A stretch of DNA of 64,000 bases from Epilithonimonas mollis (GCF_900142325.1 NZ_FRAM01000001.1:1302001-1366000), one strand, 5' to 3'. Shown: positions 24,467-33,599, counted from the first letter of the stretch. Notes: generated from the letters alone by a model not told the origin. A program made the numbers and translations.

Positions 24467-24792
24467 TGGAAATTACAACACTTCAAAATCAGGTTGATGA
24501 ATGGATAAAAACCATTGGCGTCCGCTATTTCAATGAGCTGACGAATATGGCAATGCTGACCGAGGAAGTGGGCGAAGTGGCCAGAATCATCGCCAGAAGA
24601 TACGGAGAACAATCTGAAAAAGAATCCGATAAATCCAAAGATTTGGGCGAAGAATTGGCCGATGTACTTTTTGTAACGCTTTGCTTAGCCAATCAAACCG
24701 GAACAGACTTGCAATCCGCCTTCGATAAAAAAATGAAAGTCAAGACTGATAGAGACAAAGAACGACATCAGAATAATGAAAAATTAAAATAG
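24466..24792 (+). CDS. MazG-like nucleotide pyrophosphohydrolase
   Basis: The 108-residue all-helical protein has the metal-binding pattern of MazG-type NTP pyrophosphohydrolases: EEVGEVARII (about 33-42) and EELADVLFVTLCLA (about 62-75), with acidic residues at the EExxE and ExxD positions. It would hydrolyse a nucleoside triphosphate, possibly a house-cleaning role. The ATG overlaps the preceding TAA by one base, so the two genes are coupled. Confidence 0.85.
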   Translation: MEITTLQNQVDEWIKTIGVRYFNELTNMAMLTEEVGEVARIIARRYGEQSEKESDKSKDLGEELADVLFVTLCLANQTGTDLQSAFDKKMKVKTDRDKERHQNNEKLK

Positions 24793-24890
24793 TGAGAAGT
24801 AAAATGTTAGAAGTCAGAAGTTTTTTTTAATATCCGTTAAACAACCTATTACTATGCATTGATATAAAAATCAATTAGTTACAACAGACA

Positions 24891-24965
24891 CTTCGACAAG
24901 CTCAGTGTGACATCTCTAATACTAAACGCTTGATTTCTAGCAATGTCAAGCTGAGCTTGTCGAAG
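24891..24965 (+). repeat. CTTCGAC inverted element, copy B
   Basis: Arms CTTCGACAAGCTCAGTGTGA... (24891-24912) and its imperfect complement ending CTTGTCGAAG (24944-24965) flank a centre with GACATCTCTAATACTAA. The 249-base spacer between the MazG-like gene and aroA holds nothing else recognisable except AGAAGTAAAATG-like simple sequence. Confidence 0.8.
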
Positions 24966-25041
24966 CTTTAGGTTAATAAACGAACAATGAATAATTTTTT
25001 TACTGACCGCTTACATCTTACTTTTCACATCACACAAAATT

Positions 25042-26259
25042 ATGATTATAAAAAAGTCTGAACTTATAGACGGAAAAAATATTAAAATCACCGGTTCGAA
25101 AAGTATTTCGAACCGTCTTTTGATTTTAGGGAAATTGTTTGGGAACATTGATATGCTCAATCTTTCCAATTCTCAGGACACAACTTTGCTCAAAAAAGCT
25201 TTGGAATCCGACTCTGAAAGCATTGACATCCACCACGCTGGAACTGCGATGCGTTTTCTGGCTTCCTATTATTCCATTTTTGAAGGCAGAAAAACCATTT
25301 TGACAGGCTCCGACAGAATGAAAAACCGTCCAATAAAACCTTTGGTAGATGCGCTCCAGTCACTTGGTGCAGATATTACTTATCTTGAAAAAGAAGGTTT
25401 TCCACCGTTGCAAATCATCGGAAAGAAGTTGGAAAAAAATTTGGTTAAAATCTCAGCCAATGTTTCCAGCCAGTTTCTAACTTCATTAATTTTAATCGGA
25501 GGAAAATTGGAAAACGGTTTGACTTTGGAATTGGAAGGCGAAATCACCTCAAGACCTTACCTTGAAATGACTTTGAAAATTTTGAACGAAATCGGAATCA
25601 GATCTCATTTTGCCGAAAACAGAATCGAAATCGTTTCGCATAAAAACCACATCAGAACAGAACATTACGAAGTAGAAAGTGACTGGTCATCAGCGTCTTA
25701 CTTTTATTCTTTGTGCGCCATCGGCAGAAAATCAATCACTTTGAAAAGTTATCACACGTTGTCTCTGCAAGGCGACAGCGTGATTAAGGAAATCTACTTG
25801 AAATATTTCGGCATAAACACGGTTTCGGATTATGCAGAAAACTCGATTTCACTTTTGCCGGAGCCTGCTTTCGAATATCCGGAATTGATAACGCTCGATA
25901 TGAACGATTGTCCGGACATTGCGCAAACGCTTTGTGTAACGGCAACAGCATTGAAAATTCCGTTTGTCATCACAGGACTTCACACATTGAAAGTAAAAGA
26001 AACCGACAGATTGGTTGCGCTTCAGAATGAGTTATTGAAAATCGGAGCAAAAACTCATATCACGGTTGATAAAATTGAATCCTGCGAGTTTATTGAACCC
26101 GAAGAAAATATTTCTATTGCGACCTACAACGACCACAGAATGGCGATGGCTTTTGCGCCGTTTGCTTTGGTTAAGGAATTGAATATCGAAAAAGAAGATG
26201 TTGTGGAGAAATCTTATCCTGAGTTTTGGGAGGATTTTGCTGAGGTAACCAATCAATAA
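25042..26259 (+). CDS. aroA: 3-phosphoshikimate 1-carboxyvinyltransferase (EPSP synthase)
   Basis: The 405-residue protein has the family signatures GSKSISNRLLIL (about 18-29), HHAGTAMRFLA (about 65-75), RPYLEM (about 172-177) and KVKETDRLVALQ (about 316-327), with DHRMAMAFAP near the end. It condenses shikimate-3-phosphate with phosphoenolpyruvate in the chorismate pathway. It is slightly shorter than typical forms, but all motifs are present. It appears monocistronic. Confidence 0.95.
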   Translation: MIIKKSELIDGKNIKITGSKSISNRLLILGKLFGNIDMLNLSNSQDTTLLKKALESDSESIDIHHAGTAMRFLASYYSIFEGRKTILTGSDRMKNRPIKPLVDALQSLGADITYLEKEGFPPLQIIGKKLEKNLVKISANVSSQFLTSLILIGGKLENGLTLELEGEITSRPYLEMTLKILNEIGIRSHFAENRIEIVSHKNHIRTEHYEVESDWSSASYFYSLCAIGRKSITLKSYHTLSLQGDSVIKEIYLKYFGINTVSDYAENSISLLPEPAFEYPELITLDMNDCPDIAQTLCVTATALKIPFVITGLHTLKVKETDRLVALQNELLKIGAKTHITVDKIESCEFIEPEENISIATYNDHRMAMAFAPFALVKELNIEKEDVVEKSYPEFWEDFAEVTNQ

Positions 26260-26340
26260 CTAAGAAATTTGTCTCAATTTTGAGATTTTAAATTACTTAT
26301 CTTTGTTATTAATAAGCAGTTAATTTAAAAAAGCAGCATT

Positions 26341-26919
26341 ATGGAAATCACAAATATCGATCAATTGGACCTTAATAAAACTTACACTTTTGCGGATTAT
26401 CTGATGTGGAGATTCAAAGAAAGGGTTGAACTCATCAAAGGTAAAATCCTAAAAATGAGTCCTGCTCCGGCTCCGATTCATCAGAGAATTTCACAAAAAA
26501 TCAATCAAAAACTTTATCCGTTTTTTGAAAATAAGCCTTGCGAACTATTTTACGCACCTTTTGATGTACGTCTACCCAACAAAACTGGGGAAATCCTCAC
26601 TGTTGTTCAACCTGATTTGTGTGTGATTTGTGACCGCACAAAAATTGACGACAAAGGTTGCCTTGGTGCACCAGATTTGGTGGTTGAAATCCTTTCTCCT
26701 GGAAATTCTAAAAAAGAAATGAATCTGAAATTTAGTTTGTATGAAGAATATGGCGTTTCGGAATACTGGGTGGTAGATTCAAGCGAAAAATTTATTCTGA
26801 TTTATAGTTTAGAAAATGGAGAATATATCAGCCGTAAACCAGTTGCAGACGGAGAAATACTTCAGTCCATTAAATTCCCAGACTTAAAATTTTCTACGGA
26901 GAATTTGTATGAATTTTAG
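26341..26919 (+). CDS. Uma2 family protein (PD-(D/E)XK nuclease fold)
   Basis: The 192-residue protein has the Uma2/DUF820 pattern: a start region with ADYLMW and ELIKGKIL (about 20-40), PDLCVICD (about 96-103), PDLVVEILSPGNSKKE (about 115-130) with the catalytic-type D, E and K positions, and YGVSEYWVVD (about 139-148). The fold is of the restriction endonuclease type. The biological target is unknown. It is monocistronic, with an inverted repeat that could terminate it at 26944-26967. Confidence 0.85.
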   Translation: MEITNIDQLDLNKTYTFADYLMWRFKERVELIKGKILKMSPAPAPIHQRISQKINQKLYPFFENKPCELFYAPFDVRLPNKTGEILTVVQPDLCVICDRTKIDDKGCLGAPDLVVEILSPGNSKKEMNLKFSLYEEYGVSEYWVVDSSEKFILIYSLENGEYISRKPVADGEILQSIKFPDLKFSTENLYEF

Positions 26920-26943
26920 TGATAATAATATTTTGAATCATTT

Positions 26944-26967
26944 AACTTTGCCAAAATTGGCAAAGTT
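26944..26967 (+). terminator. Inverted repeat after the Uma2 gene, probable terminator
   Basis: AACTTTGCCAA and TTGGCAAAGTT pair perfectly, and TTTATTTTG follows on the plus strand. Because the next start (27006) is only 38 bases away, an operator function for the SDR gene is an alternative. Confidence 0.55.
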
Positions 26968-27005
26968 TTATTTTGTAGAAAAACTTTTAATTAAAAAACT
27001 AAACA

Positions 27006-27800
27006 TTGAGCAAAACTATCATCATCACAGGCACATCATCCGGAATCGGATTTGCGCTGGCAGAATATTTCGGAAAGAAAGGCAACAAAGTTTACGGTTT
27101 GAGCAGAAAAGCCGTAAGCTCTGATTATTTTGTTTCGATTCCGACAGATATAACCGAAAAAGAACAAATCGACAGTGCGATTTCTGAAATCCTGAAAACA
27201 GAAACCAGAATCGATGTTCTGATTAATAATGCGGGAATGGGAATGGTTGGCGCCGTGGAAGATTCTACGAAAGACGATATTTCAAAGTTGTTCAATCTTA
27301 ATTTGATTGGTTCTGTTCAGATGATGACAGCTGTTCTTCCAAAAATGCGTGAGCAGAAATCGGGGAAAATCATCAATGTTTCCAGCATCGGTTCTGAGAT
27401 GGGATTGCCGTTCCGGGGATTTTATTCCGCATCCAAATCAGCTTTGGACAAAGTGACGGAAGCAATGCGCTACGAGGTTTACCCCTGGAACATCCACGTT
27501 TGCTCGCTTCATCTGGGTGATATCAAAACCAATATTGCAGAAAACCGTGTCAGAACAAAAGTCTCCGAACCTTACAAAAATGTCTTTGATAAAGTTTATG
27601 CTTTGATGAATTCTCACGTTGGCGACGGAACAGAACCTTTGGATGTTGCAGTTTACGTTGACCAGCTTTTAGGAAAGTCAAAATGGAAAGCACATTATTA
27701 TTTTGGGAAGTTCGGTCAAAAAATTGGCGTTCCTTTGAAATGGATTCTTCCTCAGAATACCTACGAAAATCTGATGAAGAAGTATAATAAAATGGATTGA
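27006..27800 (+). CDS. Short-chain dehydrogenase/reductase (SDR)
   Basis: The 264-residue classical SDR has the nucleotide-binding motif TGTSSGIGFALAEYFG (about 9-24), NNAGMG (about 75-80), the catalytic serine in NVSSIGS and the YSASKSALDK motif (Tyr about 142, Lys about 146). Translation begins at TTG (27006) with MSKTIIITG. The substrate is unknown. The neighbour downstream is a repeat element. Confidence 0.9.
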   Translation: MSKTIIITGTSSGIGFALAEYFGKKGNKVYGLSRKAVSSDYFVSIPTDITEKEQIDSAISEILKTETRIDVLINNAGMGMVGAVEDSTKDDISKLFNLNLIGSVQMMTAVLPKMREQKSGKIINVSSIGSEMGLPFRGFYSASKSALDKVTEAMRYEVYPWNIHVCSLHLGDIKTNIAENRVRTKVSEPYKNVFDKVYALMNSHVGDGTEPLDVAVYVDQLLGKSKWKAHYYFGKFGQKIGVPLKWILPQNTYENLMKKYNKMD

Positions 27801-27829
27801 TTTCGGTTTTAGTTATAAAGTATTAAGGT

Positions 27830-27937
27830 CTTCGACTCCGCTCAGACTGACACCGTTTAAAATGAACTTTGGTGTTACTGACATCTTTGAAATGAAAACA
27901 ATTAGTATTAGCGATGTCACACTGAGCGGAGTCGAAG
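27830..27937 (-). repeat. CTTCGAC inverted element, copy C (long form)
   Basis: Arms CTTCGACTCCGCTCAGACTG... (27830-27852) and its near-perfect complement ending GAGCGGAGTCGAAG (27915-27937). It is in reverse orientation to copies A and B: the ATTAGTATTAGCGATGTCAC motif reads on the minus strand as GACATCGCTAATACTAA. It is longer than the others by about 33 bases and ends 13 bases before the GIY-YIG start. Confidence 0.8.
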
Positions 27938-27950
27938 TGCTTCCCACAAG

Positions 27951-28205
27951 ATGAAACAATATTTTGCTTACATATTAAGATGTTGTGATAACTCCTACTA
28001 TACAGGAGTTACAAGCGATTTGGAGTCTCGACTTATTAAACATCAATCAGGACATTACCCTGAAAGTTACACGCATAGCAGAAGACCAACTCAATTGGTT
28101 TTTTACAATGAATTTAATGAAATTGAACAAGCAATTGCTTTCGAAAAACAAGTAAAAGGTTGGAGTAGAAAGAAAAAAGAAGCTATTATCAATAAGAATT
28201 GGTAG
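27951..28205 (+). CDS. Single-domain GIY-YIG nuclease family protein
   Basis: The 84-residue protein consists of one GIY-YIG domain: YIL (7-9) and YYTG (16-19) for the two half motifs, Arg27 (LESRL) as catalytic arginine and Glu64 (AIAFEKQ) as the metal-binding glutamate. It resembles the YhbQ/UPF0213 group of small nucleases of uncertain role. It is unusual in being framed closely by two copies of a repeat (27830-27937 and 28265-28338) in the same orientation. Confidence 0.9.
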   Translation: MKQYFAYILRCCDNSYYTGVTSDLESRLIKHQSGHYPESYTHSRRPTQLVFYNEFNEIEQAIAFEKQVKGWSRKKKEAIINKNW

Positions 28206-28264
28206 AAATTGAAAGAACTTTCTATTTGTCAAAATAATAGTCATTCTAGTAATCTTGTAAAAGG

Positions 28265-28338
28265 CTTTGACTCCGCTCAGCCTGACACTGTCTAAAACAA
28301 ATCGTTTAATAAAGATGTCACGCTGAGCGGTGTCGAAG
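28265..28338 (-). repeat. CTTCGAC inverted element, copy D
   Basis: Arms CTTTGACTCCGCTCAGCC... (28265-28287) and the complement ending TGTCGAAG (28316-28338). It has the same orientation as copy C and lies 24 bases before the start of the Omp85-like gene. Confidence 0.75.
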
Positions 28339-28361
28339 CGTTCAAAGATATAAACCGAAAA

Positions 28362-29969
28362 TTGAAAAAGTTTTTCTATATAATCTTATTACTTCTGAGC
28401 ACATTATCCTTTGCGCAGAAAAAAGAATTCTGGCTCATCGACAAAGAAACGAATGTAAAAAAAATTGTTTCTGATTCGGCTAAAGCAGTTAAATTTCTGG
28501 ATTCTTTGGCAGAAAACTCTTACTTCTTCACAGAACTGAAAGATGTTAAACAAATCGAAAATCGGACAGAAATCTATTATGATAAAGGTCCAAATTTCAA
28601 CAAAGCTAATGTGAAATTTTCTGATTCTTTAGTTAACGATTTGAAGTTTCAGAAGAACGAGATTTACACCAAAAACTTAGATTCACTCAAGAAAAATATC
28701 AATCAAAAATACCGTGATAAAGGTTTCGCTTTTAACCGTGTGAAAACCAAATTCCAGAAAATGGAAAACGGAATTCCGTCGGTCAAAATCTCGGTCGTTC
28801 CGGCTTCGCAAAGGAAAATTGACGGTATTGTTTTCAAAGGTTACACGCGTTTACCAAAACAATTCGTTAAGAACCTCAATAAGCAATATCTTGGCAAAAG
28901 CTATGATGACAAGAATTTGGTTTCTATGAATCAGTCTTTGCAAAATCATCAGTTCGTGTCACTGGAAAAACCGCCTCAGACTTTATTTACCAAAGATTCT
29001 ACGCAGGTTTTTCTCTTCACTCAAAAAAGAAAAACCAACACTTTTGACGGAATGATTGGCTTTGGAAATGATAAAACTGAGAAATTCACAGTCAATGGAA
29101 CGCTGAATGTCCAGATGAAAAATATGTTCAACAGCTTTGAAAGCATCGGCATTTACTGGCAACGAAATCCCGACAAAGGTCAGACTTTCGATATGCAGAC
29201 GGACATTCCGTACACGTTTGGGAGCAACGTAGGTTTGAATGTTAATGTCAATATTTTCCGCCAGGATTCCACATTTGCGAATGTCAAATTTATGCCTGCC
29301 ATTTATTATCATCTTTCGCCGAAACAGAAACTCGGTCTCAAAGGAACTTTCGAGTCGTCTGCAATTTTAGATTCGTTGTACACGAGTGGTCGCGATTACA
29401 GCAAAAAAGGAATTGGAATTTATTATCAATACCAGGAAGGGAGCGACATTCCGCTGTTCATCAACAAAAGCAACATCCGTCTGGAAGCCGATTTTCTGAA
29501 AACAACTTACGACGACACTCAGGAAAAACTCGACCAAATCCGGTATTTTCTTTTTGCGGAACACAACTTTAATCTATCCGGAAATCATTTCCTAAACATC
29601 AAGGGAGAATCCGCTCTGCTCAGTTCTAAAAACGAATTATCCACGAACGAACTCTTTCGGTTTGGCGGCTGGAACTCGCTTCGGGGTTTCAATGAGCAGA
29701 GTCTTGTCAGCGATTTTTACGCCTATGCCGGCGCTGAATACCGCTATCTCGTGAACGACCAGGCCTTTTTCGATCTGTTTGCACAATACGGACAAATGTC
29801 CAACAAGGCTCTCGGAATCACGCCAAAACTCTACAGCTTAGGTCTTGGTTTCAACTTTTTCCTTCCCGTCGGCTTGATGAGTTTCCAGATCTCCAACGGA
29901 AATGAGTTTGGAAATCCGTTTAAATTCAACGAAATCAAAATCCATTGGGGAATATTGAGCCGGTTTTGA
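28362..29969 (+). CDS. Omp85/BamA-like outer-membrane protein
   Basis: The 535-residue protein starts at TTG and has a signal peptide (about 1-19). The periplasmic part (about 30-220) looks like POTRA modules, and the C-terminal part (about 230-535) is a beta-barrel with FRFGGWNSLRGFNEQS, containing the conserved RGF of the Omp85 family, and a terminal Phe. It probably inserts or translocates outer-membrane or surface proteins, or is a TamA- or two-partner-secretion-like pore. The true BamA is usually larger, so this is a paralogue. Confidence 0.75.
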   Translation: MKKFFYIILLLLSTLSFAQKKEFWLIDKETNVKKIVSDSAKAVKFLDSLAENSYFFTELKDVKQIENRTEIYYDKGPNFNKANVKFSDSLVNDLKFQKNEIYTKNLDSLKKNINQKYRDKGFAFNRVKTKFQKMENGIPSVKISVVPASQRKIDGIVFKGYTRLPKQFVKNLNKQYLGKSYDDKNLVSMNQSLQNHQFVSLEKPPQTLFTKDSTQVFLFTQKRKTNTFDGMIGFGNDKTEKFTVNGTLNVQMKNMFNSFESIGIYWQRNPDKGQTFDMQTDIPYTFGSNVGLNVNVNIFRQDSTFANVKFMPAIYYHLSPKQKLGLKGTFESSAILDSLYTSGRDYSKKGIGIYYQYQEGSDIPLFINKSNIRLEADFLKTTYDDTQEKLDQIRYFLFAEHNFNLSGNHFLNIKGESALLSSKNELSTNELFRFGGWNSLRGFNEQSLVSDFYAYAGAEYRYLVNDQAFFDLFAQYGQMSNKALGITPKLYSLGLGFNFFLPVGLMSFQISNGNEFGNPFKFNEIKIHWGILSRF

Positions 29970-30043
29970 CCATCAAAAGATGATCTGAATGACTCTAAAT
30001 TCGCAACATTGTTAAAAATCCCAATTTGTCCATTTGATGGGCG

Positions 30044-30241
30044 TTGTATGCCGTCACGGAGTCTTCGGACTGCATCACAGAGTCTTCGGAGGTCATCAAT
30101 AAAGCTTCGGAATTCATCATCGTGTTTTCGGAAACCATCAACAGAAAAGCGGACGGTAACGCACAGTCTTCTAACTATAAAATCGCCTTATCTGACGATG
30201 GACATTACTTTTCTGATACCAACCTGGGTTATAAAAATTAG
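30044..30241 (+). pseudogene. Orphan 65-codon frame with 21-bp repeats
   Basis: Starting at TTG, the frame contains about four or five copies of a 21-base unit (about 30050-30140), giving heptads of the form xITESSE (TESSDCI, TESSEVI, NKASEFI, VFSETIN). It then runs into a non-repetitive tail (SDDGHYFSDTNLGYKN). An in-frame TGA lies just upstream (30035-30037). A second frame is also open through the repeats. It may be the remnant of a larger coiled-coil gene or a young ORF. The 376-base spacer before guaB holds no other gene. Confidence 0.35.
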
Positions 30242-30324
30242 AATATCCTGAAAACTTGTTGACATTATAATATTAACTTTAGTTCAAATAAAAACATCTA
30301 TTTTCAGATTCCATAAAAATAACT

Positions 30325-30332
30325 TAATTTTG
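30325..30332 (+). promoter_or_regulatory. -7 box of guaB
   Basis: TAATTTTG fits the -7 consensus 15 bases before the guaB start. A TTTTC stretch at 30301-30305 is a weak -33 candidate. Confidence 0.5.
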
Positions 30333-30346
30333 CAAAGAAAGTAAAG

Positions 30347-31807
30347 ATGTCTATTCATAACAAAATTGTAGAGACAGCCATCACTTTCGATGACGTGCTT
30401 CTAGTTCCTTCTTATTCAGAAGTTTTACCTAATCAGGTTTCCCTAAAATCAAGACTTACAGACAAAATTTCGCTTAATGTTCCAATCGTTTCCGCAGCTA
30501 TGGATACAGTTACAGAAGCTGATTTGGCGATTGCTTTAGCGAGAGTTGGCGGCTTGGGCTTCATCCACAAAAACATGACGATTGCTGAGCAGGCTGCGCA
30601 GGTCAATAGTGTGAAACGTTCCGAAAACGGTATGATTTCCGACCCGGTGACTTTGTCAAAAGACCATACGCTGGCAGAAGCGAAGGCGCTGATGGCCAAC
30701 TATAAAATCTCCGGACTTCCCGTCGTAGATAAAAACAATTACCTTATCGGCATCATCACCAATCGTGATGTGAAATATCAGGAAAATCTTAATGTGAAAG
30801 TGGAGGAAATTATGACCAAAGAAAACCTCATCACTTCTGATAAGAATACGAACCTCGAAAAAGCAAAAGAAATCTTGCTTAAAAACAGGATCGAAAAACT
30901 TCCCATCGTTGATAAGAAAAATAAACTGGTCGGGTTGATTACTATTAAAGACATCGACAATCAATTAGAATACCCCAATGCGAACAAAGACCAAAACGGC
31001 AGACTGATTGTTGGTGCGGGCGTTGGCGTTGGCGAAGATACGATCGAAAGAATCACAGCATTGGTAAAAGCCGGCGTTGACATTGTTGCCATCGATTCTG
31101 CTCACGGCCATTCAAAAGGTGTTTTGGATAAAATCTCAGAAATCAGAAAAACGTTCCCGGACTTGGATATCGTTGGAGGGAATATCGTAACAGCAGATGC
31201 AGCCAAAGATTTAATAAAAGCTGGTGCCAACGTTTTGAAAGTTGGTGTTGGACCTGGTTCTATCTGTACAACCAGAGTTGTTGCTGGAGTTGGTGTTCCG
31301 CAACTTTCCGCAATCTACAATGTTTATGAATTTGCTAAAAAGAAAAACGTTGCGGTTATCGCAGATGGCGGAATCAAATTATCTGGCGATATTGTAAAAG
31401 CGATTGCGAGTGGTGCTGGTGCAGTAATGTTAGGCTCACTTTTAGCCGGAACAGATGAAGCTCCGGGAGAAGAGATTATTTTCCAGGGCAGAAAATTCAA
31501 ATCTTATCAGGGGATGGGTTCTCTTTCTGCAATGAAACGTGGCGGGAAAGAGCGTTATTTCCAGAGTGAAGCTAAGAAATTTGTACCAGAAGGCATCGAA
31601 GGTAGAGTTCCGCATAAAGGAAAACTGGAAGATGTGATTTTCCAACTGACTGGTGGTTTGCGTGCCGGAATGGGCTATTGTGGTGCAAAAGACATTGAAG
31701 CTTTACAAAAAGATTCTAAACTGGTGATGATTACAGGAAGCGGATTGAAAGAATCTCATCCGCACGATGTGATCATTACTCAGGAAGCGCCGAATTATTC
31801 TTTGTAA
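30347..31807 (+). CDS. guaB: Inosine-5'-monophosphate dehydrogenase
   Basis: The 486-residue enzyme has the TIM-barrel core split by two CBS domains (about 98-205). The active-site Cys307 lies in [15 protein letters not shown], and the flap motif [16 protein letters not shown] (about 390-405) is present. It oxidises IMP to XMP, the committed step of GMP synthesis. Length and motifs are complete. It is monocistronic, convergent with the small gene at 31808. Confidence 0.97.
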   Translation: MSIHNKIVETAITFDDVLLVPSYSEVLPNQVSLKSRLTDKISLNVPIVSAAMDTVTEADLAIALARVGGLGFIHKNMTIAEQAAQVNSVKRSENGMISDPVTLSKDHTLAEAKALMANYKISGLPVVDKNNYLIGIITNRDVKYQENLNVKVEEIMTKENLITSDKNTNLEKAKEILLKNRIEKLPIVDKKNKLVGLITIKDIDNQLEYPNANKDQNGRLIVGAGVGVGEDTIERITALVKAGVDIVAIDSAHGHSKGVLDKISEIRKTFPDLDIVGGNIVTADAAKDLIKAGANVLKVGVGPGSICTTRVVAGVGVPQLSAIYNVYEFAKKKNVAVIADGGIKLSGDIVKAIASGAGAVMLGSLLAGTDEAPGEEIIFQGRKFKSYQGMGSLSAMKRGGKERYFQSEAKKFVPEGIEGRVPHKGKLEDVIFQLTGGLRAGMGYCGAKDIEALQKDSKLVMITGSGLKESHPHDVIITQEAPNYSL

Positions 31808-32008
31808 TTAATCGCTTATTTTTTTGAAACTGAATTTCGGTTTAATGACTTTATTAAGAAATATTCCTTTTGAGAAAGCAGATTTGAATTCATCAAAAAT
31901 TTTCTGAGAAACATTCAGATAATCATAGACTGCTCCGGATTGATAAACAATTCGGAGTATTTTTTTATCTTCCAGATACATGTAACTGTTGACCACTGAT
32001 GAAGGCAT
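31808..32008 (-). CDS. KTSC domain protein
   Basis: The 66-residue protein matches the short KTSC domain (SSVVNSYMYLEDKKILRIVY, then YDYLNVSQKIFDEFKSA, with KGIFLNKVIK at the KTSC-motif position). The domain is found alone or next to enzymes of nucleic acid metabolism, and its function is unclear. The stop codon lies right at the end of guaB, convergent with it. Confidence 0.8.
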   Translation of the reverse strand: MPSSVVNSYMYLEDKKILRIVYQSGAVYDYLNVSQKIFDEFKSAFSKGIFLNKVIKPKFSFKKISD

Positions 32009-32041
32009 AATCTTGGAATTGCAAAAAATATTCCCTCAGAG

Positions 32042-32076
32042 AAAAATAAAAAAGGCTGCAAAAAATTGCAGCCTTT
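32042..32076 (-). terminator. Terminator of the secreted protein gene at 32099-33004
   Basis: Ten-base arms AAAGGCTGCA (32051-32060) and TGCAGCCTTT (32067-32076), followed on the minus strand by TTTTTTATTTTTC. Confidence 0.85.
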
Positions 32077-32098
32077 GATTGATTAACATTGAGAAATA

Positions 32099-33004
32099 TT
32101 ATTTCTTAATTACTTTTTTGCTTTCTGTAGTTCCGTCAGCATATTTGATGCTTACAACATAAGAACCCTTTGCAAGATTTTCTACATTAACAGTAGTTTC
32201 TGTAGTAGTTTTAACAGCCTTACCTGAGATATCATAGATAGAAACCTGAGCAATTTTGCTTTCGGATTTCACATTGATAACATCGGTTGCTGGGTTCGGA
32301 TACACAGACAATTTTGACTTACCAGCCACATCGGACACAGCCATTAATGTTGCAACTGCGCTTGTTTTAAGATTATCAAAACCTGATGTACTAGCACCGC
32401 TTGCAACAAAATCAACTTCTGTCGGGAACCAGCCTGGTTCTTTCTCAAAAGGACCGTATTCAGTTCCGTTTATAGTAACCGTCATCTCTCCGCTGCCCAT
32501 CACATCATAAGTGAATTTAACCTTATACCATGTATTGGCAGTTACAGTCAGTGGCAATTCTATCCCGGAATCTTCATTGTCAAAATCATACTGATCTGCT
32601 AAAAATACGCCATTTGTTGAACTCATGTATAAGTCAGCAACTGCAAAATAATCAGAATCTACGTCATAAAACTGAATCTCAGAAAAAGTACTTCCTGTAT
32701 AAACGTCGAACTCAGCCACGAAAATTCCGTTCTCACTGGTTCTGGAAGACCATTTTGTATCATGGTAGATGAAAGCACCATCAGCATTGTTACTTGCAGT
32801 ACTTGCAAACTGGAAAGACTTTCCATGAGCTACATCAATATTTGCAACTTTGGCTACTGCATTAGTACCGCCATCTCTTTGCCATCCGCCCTGGGTTCCC
32901 AGGTTGCCAACACTGTACGTTTCGAATGTATCACTCCACAAGTTTTGTGAGTAAGCAGTTAAAGCCATTACTGCTGTTAAAGAAAAAGATAAAATTCTTT
33001 TCAT
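32099..33004 (-). CDS. Secreted protein with type IX sorting domain
   Basis: The 301-residue protein has a signal peptide (1-19). A lectin- or laminin-G-like beta-sandwich region follows (about 22-215; DTFETYSVGNLGTQGGWQRD at the start is characteristic). The C-terminal type A sorting domain (about 225-301) has VYPNPATDVINVKSE, YDISGKAVKTT and GSYVVSIKYADGTTESKKVI. It is predicted to be exported and attached to the surface through the type IX system, possibly carbohydrate-binding. It is monocistronic, with an exact promoter and a strong terminator. Confidence 0.85.
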   Translation of the reverse strand: MKRILSFSLTAVMALTAYSQNLWSDTFETYSVGNLGTQGGWQRDGGTNAVAKVANIDVAHGKSFQFASTASNNADGAFIYHDTKWSSRTSENGIFVAEFDVYTGSTFSEIQFYDVDSDYFAVADLYMSSTNGVFLADQYDFDNEDSGIELPLTVTANTWYKVKFTYDVMGSGEMTVTINGTEYGPFEKEPGWFPTEVDFVASGASTSGFDNLKTSAVATLMAVSDVAGKSKLSVYPNPATDVINVKSESKIAQVSIYDISGKAVKTTTETTVNVENLAKGSYVVSIKYADGTTESKKVIKK

Positions 33005-33033
33005 AATAATTGAAGTTTAAAAAATTAGGACCT

Positions 33034-33064
33034 CAAATATAGGGTTTCTTCTTATAAAAACAAA
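33034..33064 (-). promoter_or_regulatory. Promoter of the secreted protein gene
   Basis: On the minus strand TTTG (33061-33064), exactly 19 bases, then TATATTTG (33034-33041), about 30 bases before the start codon. Confidence 0.8.
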
Positions 33065-33215
33065 CATTCATTTAATTTTAAATATGAAATTATATAGTCA
33101 GCATTTTTAAAGAATAAAAAATAATTTTAAAAATATTCCTATAATCTTTTAAAAAACAAAAACTTTGGTGCTAAGTTTGATGAGAATTTTATAATTTTGC
33201 AGCGTTATTAAACCA

Positions 33216-33563
33216 ATGAAGAAGACTACACTTTTCCCACTATTATTTTTAACTGTTTTTGTTTTCGGAATACTTTCTTTTGCTCCTAATAAGAAAGTAA
33301 TAGCTGTTGTTTTCAATAAAGAAATGACGAGGCAGGATCTGATGAGTCTTCAGAAGAACCTAAAGGAAAAGAACATCATTTTGGTTTTCAATAAAATTAA
33401 ATTCAGCAGAAACAGATTAAGCTATATCGATTTCAGTATCGATTTTGGGGATGGATTTTCCGGAGCCTCTAAATCTGAAATTACCAGATCAAAAGAAATC
33501 GGATTCATAAGAGATTATAATGAAAATGCCGATCAGCCATTTGTGGTTGGTGAATTGAAATAA
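33216..33563 (+). CDS. Small exported protein of unknown function
   Basis: The 115-residue protein has an N-terminal hydrophobic signal (about 1-24). The remainder is a compact alpha/beta sequence (VIAVVFNKEMTRQDLMSLQK, ILVFNKIKFSRNRLSYIDFS). Similar pieces occur in the periplasmic part of some BlaR1/M56-type proteins, but I cannot name a family with certainty. A TAATTTTG box (33192-33199) precedes it and a terminator follows. Confidence 0.55.
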   Translation: MKKTTLFPLLFLTVFVFGILSFAPNKKVIAVVFNKEMTRQDLMSLQKNLKEKNIILVFNKIKFSRNRLSYIDFSIDFGDGFSGASKSEITRSKEIGFIRDYNENADQPFVVGELK

Positions 33564-33564
33564 A

Positions 33565-33590
33565 AAAAGCTTCCAGACCGGAAGCTTTTC
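33565..33590. terminator. Bidirectional terminator between convergent genes
   Basis: Arms AAGCTTCC and GGAAGCTT (33567-33587) with T-runs on both sides: TTTTC on the plus strand and seven T on the minus strand. It serves both the gene ending at 33563 and the DUF4407 gene ending at 33600. Confidence 0.85.
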
Positions 33591-33599
33591 ACTTATAAT

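Noticed and set aside
27815-28340. Interpreting the GIY-YIG gene as a group I intron homing endonuclease
   Set aside because: No intron structure or interrupted host gene is visible. The protein is a single domain without a DNA-recognition tail.
30050-30140. Possible short CRISPR-like array from the 21-bp repeats
   Set aside because: The units are contiguous without spacers, are diverged and keep a reading frame. No cas genes are near.
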